NCBI GenBank assembly: GCA_002899795.1
Contig: PPDG01000295.1
Span: 1-18,616, forward strand
Reading direction: 5' to 3'
Length of the DNA: 18,616 nucleotides
Source: Desulfobacteraceae bacterium
Lineage (GTDB): Bacteria; Desulfobacterota; Syntrophobacteria; BM002
Positions within the stretch are counted from its first letter, which is position 1, and the number at the start of each line of letters is the position of its first letter. The notes below the pieces were generated by a model that saw nothing but the letters and a program-made list of their open reading frames with translations, was not told the origin of the DNA and did no database searches. A program made the position numbers and the translations under genes. Positions 13,892 to 18,616 of the stretch are shown in pieces.

Positions 13892-15769
13892 TTAGTAGCA
13901 TCCCAGTATTTTGAGAAACTCGGTATGTTCTGAAAGCTGATCCATTACCCCTTGAAGTTCATCCGATTCCACGTCGGCCTCCAAGTCAACGTAGAACATG
14001 TACTCCCACGGTTTGCCATGAATGGGTCTGGATTCCAGTTTGACCAGGTTGAGCCCGTTTTCGGCAAAGATCTTCAAGGTATCGAACAAAGCGCCCGGTT
14101 TATTACTGGTGGCATACACCAGGGAGGATTTCTTACTGGAGCCGTTATTCACTTTAGCGGCTGCTATGACAACGAAACGCGTATAATTTCGGGCGTTGGT
14201 CTCAATGGCTTCTTTAAGTATGCTAAGCTCGAAGAGATCTGCCGCTTCTCTTGCTGCGATGGCAACATCGCCAGGGTTTCCTTCTTCTTTAACCCGACGC
14301 ACCGCTGTGGCCGTGTCCCTGGCCGCGACCAATTCCCAGCCCTCCTGGTTCTCCAGAAAATCGCGACACTGTTCAAGGGCCTGGGGATGAGAGATGACCC
14401 GTTTAATGTCCTCAAACTTAGTCTCAGGAGGGCCAATGAGGGCATGGACGATACGCAGGGTTATCTCTCCAACGATCCTAACGTCATACTCCAGGAGCAG
14501 ATCGTAGTTTTCATGAATACTACCGGTTAAAGAATTTTCCAGAGGAATTACACCGAAGTCACTATTGCCCTCCTTCACCTCTTTGAAAACGGCGCGAAAC
14601 GAGGATGCTGAATCGATGTTGATGCCGCTACCAAAGAACTGCAGTGCCGCTTTGTGGGCGAAAGCTTGCATCTCACCGGCAAAAACAGCACGTCTCTGGC
14701 TCCCGATTCTGGACGAGGGCAAAGTCGGGGCAGCGGTGGCTTTGTCCAGATAGCCGAAGTCAAGTTGCTTGCCAACCACCGGAGCGATTACATAAAGGTC
14801 TCTCATGAGCTGCTTAAACTGTTCCGGGTAGAGACTCTGGGGCCCGTCGGAGAGCGCCTTAGACGGGTCGTGATGCACCTCGATCATAAGACCGTCTGCT
14901 CCAGCGGCGATGGCGGCTCGAGCCATTGGACTTACCTTTTCCCTGAGTCCAGTGGCGTGGCTGGGATCGATGACCACCGGCAAGTGAGTGAGGTTTTTGA
15001 TTATAGGGATGGCGGAGAGGTCCAGGGTATTTCGGGTGTAAGGCTCAAAGGTACGAATACCACGTTCACAGAGAATAACCTGCTCGTTCCCCTCGGAAAG
15101 AATGTATTCGGCTGACATCAGCCATTCCTCTATGGTGGCTGAGAGGCCCCGTTTGAGCAACACGGGCTTGCCAATGCGGCCAGCACTGCGAAGCAATTCG
15201 AAGTTTTGCATGTTGCGGGCGCCGATCTGGACCACGTCCACATACTTCATCATTAGGTCTACCTGGTTGGGAGAGGTCATCTCAGTGGCAATACGTAATC
15301 CTGTTTCTTCTCGGATCTGGGCGAGAATCTTCAAGCCTTCCTCTCCCAGTCCCTGGAAAGAGTAAGGTGAAGTACGCGGTTTAAAGGCACCGCCTCGAAA
15401 TAGCACAGCACCCGCACTTTTCACCTCCCTGGCGATAGTCATAGCCTGCTCCCGATCTTCAATGGCACAGGGACCAGCTATGACCACAATGCGGGGACCA
15501 CCCAGCTCCACATCACCGATTTGGACCACGGTATCCTCGGGATGCATCTCCCGGCTAACCAATTTGTAAGGCCGAGTTAATGGAATTACTTTGGCCACTC
15601 CGGGCAGCTGTTCAAAAACCCGTATGTCGCGACTCACTTTACCCACCGCGCCGATTACGGTTTCGCCACCAGTGCTCATCTCGCGGATAAGGCAACCTTC
15701 TTCCCTCAGAATGTCGCGGACGTGGTCTTCTTCTTTTTTGCTCACTCCCTGTTTCAAGACGATAATCAT
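13892..15769 (-). CDS. Bifunctional DAHP synthase / prephenate dehydratase (AroF-PheA fusion)
   Basis: A 625-residue cytosolic fusion. Residues 1-67 are the ferredoxin-like regulatory domain and 68-337 the catalytic barrel of the archaeal/Bacillus-type DAHP synthase, which condenses phosphoenolpyruvate with erythrose 4-phosphate. Visible sites are GPCAIE (99-104, metal ligand Cys101), KPRTSPYSFQG (130-140) and DPSHATG (268-274). After a linker, residues 360-540 are prephenate dehydratase (IPLENSLTGSI at 408-418; catalytic TRF with Thr530), which forms phenylpyruvate. Residues 549-625 are an ACT domain with the Phe-binding motifs GALF (559-562) and ESRP (579-582). No chorismate mutase domain is present, so prephenate must come from another protein. 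GAGGAG lies upstream of ATG 15769. The gene is preceded by a phenylalanine leader and terminator, so control is probably both allosteric and by attenuation. Confidence 0.95.
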   Translation of the reverse strand: MIIVLKQGVSKKEEDHVRDILREEGCLIREMSTGGETVIGAVGKVSRDIRVFEQLPGVAKVIPLTRPYKLVSREMHPEDTVVQIGDVELGGPRIVVIAGPCAIEDREQAMTIAREVKSAGAVLFRGGAFKPRTSPYSFQGLGEEGLKILAQIREETGLRIATEMTSPNQVDLMMKYVDVVQIGARNMQNFELLRSAGRIGKPVLLKRGLSATIEEWLMSAEYILSEGNEQVILCERGIRTFEPYTRNTLDLSAIPIIKNLTHLPVVIDPSHATGLREKVSPMARAAIAAGADGLMIEVHHDPSKALSDGPQSLYPEQFKQLMRDLYVIAPVVGKQLDFGYLDKATAAPTLPSSRIGSQRRAVFAGEMQAFAHKAALQFFGSGINIDSASSFRAVFKEVKEGNSDFGVIPLENSLTGSIHENYDLLLEYDVRIVGEITLRIVHALIGPPETKFEDIKRVISHPQALEQCRDFLENQEGWELVAARDTATAVRRVKEEGNPGDVAIAAREAADLFELSILKEAIETNARNYTRFVVIAAAKVNNGSSKKSSLVYATSNKPGALFDTLKIFAENGLNLVKLESRPIHGKPWEYMFYVDLEADVESDELQGVMDQLSEHTEFLKILGCY

Positions 15770-15796
15770 GGCAAAAACTCCTCACAATTGTGAATG

Positions 15797-15835
15797 TAAA
15801 AAAGAAAAGCCCCGGGGCTTTCCGCCCCGGGGCTT
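15797..15835 (-). terminator. Attenuator terminator before the AroF-PheA fusion gene
   Basis: On the minus strand the 12-nt arms AAGCCCCGGGGC and GCCCCGGGGCTT are perfectly complementary around GGAAA and are followed by TTCTTTTTT. This is a very strong intrinsic terminator placed between the promoter and the start codon of the fusion gene, 28 nt before the ATG. In that position it can only serve conditional termination. Each arm also contains the self-complementary GCCCCGGGGC, so it can pair with the C- and G-runs of the hairpin at 15866-15897. Confidence 0.9.
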
Positions 15836-15865
15836 GAGTTCACATGGTTCTGAAGCAGTATTCCA

Positions 15866-15897
15866 CCCCGAGGCGACCGTTTTCGGTCCACCCGGGG
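15866..15897 (-). promoter_or_regulatory. Middle hairpin of the phenylalanine attenuator
   Basis: CCCCGGG and GACCG on the 5' side pair with CGGTC and (C/T)CGGGG on the 3' side around an AAAA loop: seven pairs including one G-U, a 2x2 internal loop, and five pairs. It follows the leader stop codon by 15 nt. Its 3' arm CGGGG can alternatively pair with CCCCG of the terminator, and its 5' arm with GGCCTC/CCGG sequence at the end of the leader ORF. It can therefore take part in either of two exclusive folds. The pairings are read by eye, without energy calculation. Confidence 0.65.
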
Positions 15898-15911
15898 CTC
15901 AACGCGATGCG

Positions 15912-16001
15912 TCAGGAGGCCGGGCGGACGCCCATAAAAAAGGAAAAGAAAAAGAGACGTCCGTCTGCAAATTGCGCGAAATATGTAGCTCCCAAACGCA
16001 T
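15912..16001 (-). CDS. Phenylalanine-rich leader peptide (pheL-like)
   Basis: A 29-codon ORF too short for routine gene finding. Seven of 29 residues are Phe and one is Tyr, with FFFSFF at positions 17-22 (15936-15953), comparable to the Phe run of the enterobacterial pheL peptide. GAGG (16009-16012) lies 7 nt before the ATG. The stop is TGA at 15912-15914. CGGACG (15958-15963) just before the Phe codons and CGTCCG (15925-15930) just after them are exact complements, so a ribosome stalled at Phe would prevent this pairing and change the fold downstream. Expected role: sense charged tRNA-Phe and control read-through into the DAHP synthase-prephenate dehydratase gene. An overlapping 80-codon frame starts 7 nt earlier but has no ribosome-binding site. 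Confidence 0.82.
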   Translation of the reverse strand: MRLGATYFAQFADGRLFFFSFFMGVRPAS

Positions 16002-16033
16002 AGTTCATCCTCTACTGTCAAGCGAGAATAAAA

Positions 16034-16062
16034 ACACTATTAGAGTACAGTAATTTTGTCAA
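16034..16062 (-). promoter_or_regulatory. Promoter of the leader and AroF-PheA fusion gene
   Basis: On the minus strand TTGACA (16057-16062) is followed after 17 bp by TAGTGT (16034-16039). The -35 is perfect and the -10 keeps the critical TA and final T. Transcription would start near 16027, only about 26 nt before the leader ATG, as is usual for leader-peptide attenuators. Confidence 0.7.
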
Positions 16063-16114
16063 GTATTTCTTAAGTACTGAAAAAGGAGGTTTCAGCTTCT
16101 ATGTTTCTTTTTCC

Positions 16115-16165
16115 TGACACCCGACACCTGAATCCCTAATCTGCATTCTAAAATCTAAAATACCC
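16115..16165. repeat. Short word array (GACACC and TCTAAAAT types)
   Basis: TGACACCCGACACCTGA and ATTCTAAAATCTAAAAT are tandem degenerate words of the kind seen in the other gaps of this window. They lie in the roughly 310-nt gene-free stretch between the aromatic-gene promoter and the PilZ gene. The rest of that stretch contains one sigma-54-like site and nothing else recognised. Confidence 0.45.
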
Positions 16166-16220
16166 GGAGTCCTCTGGATCTGGAATCGTTACTTTTCGGT
16201 ATAACCAAGACAAAATCCAC

Positions 16221-16236
16221 TGGTATGTGGTTTGCA
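16221..16236 (+). promoter_or_regulatory. Candidate sigma-54 promoter for the PilZ gene
   Basis: TGGTATG-N4-TTGCA keeps the invariant GG of the -24 element and the GC of the -12 element with the required spacing. It lies about 135 nt before the PilZ start and reads in the same direction. No enhancer-binding protein gene or clear upstream enhancer repeat is seen in the window, and single matches to this motif occur by chance. Confidence 0.4.
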
Positions 16237-16370
16237 ATCATCATTGCCCGAAAATTGACTTACGTTTTGCCAGCCGGCGCATGAAGGTAACTTTTTGTAG
16301 AGACAGAGCCAATCTATGAAGGCTACTACCCCAACTAGTACCGCAACTTTCAATCCATGGAGGTATCATT

Positions 16371-16736
16371 TTGAATACAATTAAGATAAAAAGAGGGCAC
16401 CATTATCCAAAAGTAGACGCCAAATATCCCGTTGTCGTGCTTACAGCAGACGGGGCAATGAGAGGAGAAACCAAGCACATCAGCACCCAGCAAGCGTTCG
16501 TCCGCTGCAAAGACCCGCTGCGTCTCTATGACGTGGCCAGCATGAGCATTCAGTTTTCGAAAGAGGAGGCCATCCTGGCGGAAGGAGAAGTAATCTGGTC
16601 GAACAGATACGGCCCGGATGATGAAATAACCCCCCGTGGCATGGTGGTTCGCTTCACCCGTTTGTCCGCCAAAGAACGCAAGCGCCTTCACGACACTATT
16701 GTCAAACAGTACAAAAAGAAGATGGACCTTTGGTAA
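16371..16736 (+). CDS. PilZ-like domain protein
   Basis: A 121-residue single-domain cytosolic protein. The order of features suits a PilZ beta barrel: a basic N-terminus (KIKRGHHYP), a short ISTQQAFVRC segment in the place of (D/N)xSxxG (residues 37-46), the EGEVIWSNRYGPDDEITPRGMVVRFTRLS strands at 72-100 and a C-terminal helix. Both c-di-GMP-binding signatures are degenerate (no clean RxxxR; no final Gly), so it may be a non-binding or atypical member. The TTG start at 16371 is supported by GGAGG at 16359-16363. The TAA stop forms part of the TAATA duplicated by the MITE-like element next to it. No motility genes are adjacent, so its target is unknown. Confidence 0.7.
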   Translation: MNTIKIKRGHHYPKVDAKYPVVVLTADGAMRGETKHISTQQAFVRCKDPLRLYDVASMSIQFSKEEAILAEGEVIWSNRYGPDDEITPRGMVVRFTRLSAKERKRLHDTIVKQYKKKMDLW

Positions 16737-16738
16737 TA

Positions 16739-16900
16739 CCTAAATTGAACGATTCTAGTGGACGGCACGAGTACAGTCAGCACCATCCATGTCATTCTGA
16801 GCGACAGCGAAGAATCTTCTGGGTGGAGCCGCCTTCTGAGATTCTTCGTCGCCTGTCGGCTCCTCAGAATGACAGTGAACGGAGAATCGCTCAATTTAGG
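16739..16900. mobile_element. MITE-like element with 18-bp terminal inverted repeats and TAATA duplication
   Basis: The ends CCTAAATTGAACGATTCT (16739-16756) and AGAATCGCTCAATTTAGG (16883-16900) are complementary at 17 of 18 positions. The direct repeat TAATA flanks the element exactly (16734-16738 and 16901-16905), as a 5-bp target duplication would. Inside lies a second inverted pair, GTCATTCTGAG (16791-16801) with CTCAGAATGAC (16863-16873), continuing with AGAATCT/AGATTCT, so the whole 162 bp can fold on itself. There is no coding capacity, so a transposase would have to act in trans. It lies between the 3' ends of the PilZ and peptidase genes. The motif CTCAGAATGACA also appears at 2-13, at the left edge of the window. 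Confidence 0.75.
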
Positions 16901-16912
16901 TAATAGTAACCC

Positions 16913-18385
16913 TTAAGTTGGGATCTTATCGAGCCATCTGTTCAATATATCCGCGCTGTCAATGGTTCCTAGCCCATTGACCTGGAAAAACTCATCCAAT
17001 TCATAGCGGTTACCTGTGAACCACCATTCTTTTAGGATAGCACCCGCCTCCGCCCGGAACATCCATTCAGGTCCAAGAGTCTTCCTGAGGTTTTTTTCGA
17101 TGGTGGCCTCAGCCATCCATGAAACCAGATAATCAAGGGCGTAAAATTCCGGGGCCAGATCGAAAAGCTGGGTTTCAGGGAGGTAGGAGAACCCCGTGTG
17201 TTTCTTCAGGAGGGTGGCGTACGGCTCACCGTTGGCAAGATCATTTTCTGCGAACATCTGATATTCAGCCAGAAACTTGCCAGCGTATCTTCTGAAAACA
17301 GATAAGTCTTTCAGGGTCTTGTAGAAGGTTATGGCATCTATTTCTCGAGGTGATAGTTTCAGTTGACGTTCAAGAAATGGTGGGGAGAGGGTGATGTTCT
17401 GAAGCAAAAAGGCATAGGTTTCTGAGAGCGCGTTTGAGGTGAAAAAATCTTTCTCAGACGGAGAAAGCTCCCGCGAGGTAAAGGTGTGACTCAGAGCGTG
17501 ACCCATCTCATGGAACAGGGTCTCCAGGTCTACCCAGCCGCCCTGGGGATTCATCACCAGATGAATATTTTGGGGAATTCTCAGGGCGAAACTCATTGCC
17601 TGGGAGCTTTTTTGAGGTGAATAGTCGATGTCCAAGTGGAGGCCAGCAAGCTTTTTCACCCCAATTCCCCAGTTACTGAAGAAGTCGAGGTGATCAACTA
17701 AAGGGATTTTCTCAGGGAAGAACCGATCCAGTTCACCCAGGCCAAGCAGATAAATGGCATCGAAGCGATTGAGTTCAAAGAGGGGCCGCCCTAAACTCTC
17801 CTGAACCCAGGTCTCCATGGCACCGAGATACATCTCTTCGGTCTGATTAAGTAATCTCAGCAGCTTACGGACGTAACCTTGGTAGTCTATTTGTTTTTTA
17901 TCCTCACAGTAGGCTGAGTAGGTTTCGTAACCAAATTCCTCTGACAAAATAGCTAGAAAGACTTCCCAAAAACTGAGGGCAAAGGGCTTCAAGAACTTGC
18001 AGAGGCTGCTGGTCTCTTTTACCAGGATTCGGCGGCCATTGAGATCGCTTTGTTTCTGACACCAGGGGAGGATGTCTTGGAAGTATATCTTTTCTCCGTT
18101 GACGTGGGCGGCAGCCCCTTTCAGCCAGGTGAAAAGTTCATTCTCGTAAGGAGAAACACGATATTGGAGATAGTGTCCAAGAAGAGAGTGAAAAAGCCTT
18201 TCCCTCATTCGTGAGCCTGTCCCGGTGCTTCGAATTTGCTTTATGCGGTTTGGGTTGAAGAGGTCTTCAAGCCCATCGTAGATGCTGAGCTGGGATGGAA
18301 CGGTGTCATCTCCTTTCCATATTTTCAAAGCCCTGGAGGTCAAGCCCTCATTGAGCTTCAACACAGCTTGTTCTCTTCCATCCAT
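16913..18385 (-). CDS. M3-family metallopeptidase (oligoendopeptidase F-like)
   Basis: A 490-residue cytosolic zinc peptidase. The zinc site HEMGH is at residues 292-296, and Glu322 in NALSETYAF is the third ligand expected for M3 enzymes. The C-terminal half follows the family (FAENDLANGEP, then the FAxxFYALDYLVSW-like segment at about 416-433). It is about 80-100 residues shorter than typical PepF proteins, the difference lying at the N-terminus; this suits the compact M3 subgroups and does not look like truncation, since an upstream AAAGGA is 10 nt before the ATG. It would degrade short peptides. It has no signal peptide and is convergent with the PilZ gene. Confidence 0.92.
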   Translation of the reverse strand: MDGREQAVLKLNEGLTSRALKIWKGDDTVPSQLSIYDGLEDLFNPNRIKQIRSTGTGSRMRERLFHSLLGHYLQYRVSPYENELFTWLKGAAAHVNGEKIYFQDILPWCQKQSDLNGRRILVKETSSLCKFLKPFALSFWEVFLAILSEEFGYETYSAYCEDKKQIDYQGYVRKLLRLLNQTEEMYLGAMETWVQESLGRPLFELNRFDAIYLLGLGELDRFFPEKIPLVDHLDFFSNWGIGVKKLAGLHLDIDYSPQKSSQAMSFALRIPQNIHLVMNPQGGWVDLETLFHEMGHALSHTFTSRELSPSEKDFFTSNALSETYAFLLQNITLSPPFLERQLKLSPREIDAITFYKTLKDLSVFRRYAGKFLAEYQMFAENDLANGEPYATLLKKHTGFSYLPETQLFDLAPEFYALDYLVSWMAEATIEKNLRKTLGPEWMFRAEAGAILKEWWFTGNRYELDEFFQVNGLGTIDSADILNRWLDKIPT

Positions 18386-18534
18386 CTCAGAATGATCCTT
18401 TACCGTAGTGCTCTATTTTAGATTAGATAACAGGTTCAGACCGCTCTTGGCAACAAAACATAGAAAATTACCGGGCATCCCGAACCCGGATATTGGATGA
18501 ATCACTTGCTGCGACCCCGGATATGGCCGTCCTT

Positions 18535-18616
18535 CCTGGCGTCCTCGGGTGTTCCTTCGACAGGCTCAGGACAGGCTCCCCCTGCGACGTACCATTCAGG
18601 TACGCCTCGGAACCAA
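18535..18616. repeat. Repeat-like sequence at the right edge
   Basis: TTCGACAGGCTCAGGACAGG (18555-18574) is a phrase found scattered between genes in many bacterial genomes. It is followed by the hairpin CGTACC-ATTCA-GGTACG (18588-18604). The 195 nt from the peptidase start region to the window end hold no supported gene. Confidence 0.4.

Noticed and set aside
15766..16008. An 80-codon minus-strand frame that ends with ATGA overlap at the AroF-PheA start
   Set aside because: It has no ribosome-binding site at its ATG, which lies within the spacer of the leader peptide. It runs through both hairpins and its residues follow from the T-rich and GC-rich attenuator DNA. The 29-codon frame 7 nt downstream has the proper ribosome-binding site, Phe run and stop.
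16101..16139. A 12-residue plus-strand ORF (starting MFLFPDT) with a perfect GGAGGT 10 nt upstream
   Set aside because: Its second half is made of the GACACC word array, no gene follows within 230 nt, and no terminator or alternative fold is seen. It is probably chance, although the ribosome-binding site is striking.

Overview
The window looks like a chromosomal segment of an anaerobic bacterium, most probably a member of the Desulfobacterota (former Deltaproteobacteria). This is inferred from gene content (acyl-CoA dehydratase-activase-type ATPases, an AmrS-like radical SAM enzyme, an oxygen-labile-type IlvD, a MerR regulator with a Cys/Trp-rich tail) and from the style of the intergenic DNA, not from a marker gene. 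No rRNA, tRNA, CRISPR array, integrase or prophage gene was seen. Genes are housekeeping or metabolic, and the unusual content lies mostly between them.

Layout from left to right: a terminator of an upstream gene, a repeat block and a LOG-family nucleoside-monophosphate hydrolase (+). Convergent to it is ribonuclease G (-). Then, on the minus strand, an activase system of two genes: a long protein with two ASKHA/BadF ATPase domains plus a DUF2229 region (4681-7752, interrupted by one in-frame amber codon at 7480-7482) and its COG3581-like partner (3205-4545). The pair is read from a near-consensus promoter through a roughly 160-nt leader containing a perfect 15-bp hairpin. Next is a MerR regulator with a two-CW-like Cys tail (-), divergent from ilvD (+). 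On the plus strand follow ilvD, a SAM methyltransferase, amrS and radC. Convergent to radC is a 625-residue fusion of DAHP synthase with prephenate dehydratase (-). A PilZ-like gene (+) and an M3-family oligoendopeptidase (-) close the window.

The best regulatory find is upstream of the DAHP synthase-prephenate dehydratase fusion: a consensus-like promoter, a 29-codon leader ORF with the residue run FFFSFF, a pair of complementary segments bracketing the Phe codons, a stable middle hairpin and a 12-bp GC-rich terminator with a T tract. This is the architecture of a phenylalanine attenuator (pheL-like), here controlling an enzyme that joins the first step of aromatic synthesis to the Phe-specific branch and also carries an ACT domain.

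The intergenic regions hold several families of repeats: a 162-bp MITE-like element with 18-bp terminal inverted repeats and a TAATA duplication that includes the PilZ stop codon; a REP-like hairpin between the activase genes; three copies of a 43-nt cassette that folds into two hairpins with GNA triloops; and degenerate word arrays (GCGC-type, TAGGCAC-type, GACAGCTGA-type, CAAAT-type) whose complementary words sit on the other side of the same gap. Some of these repeats run into the 3' ends of genes.
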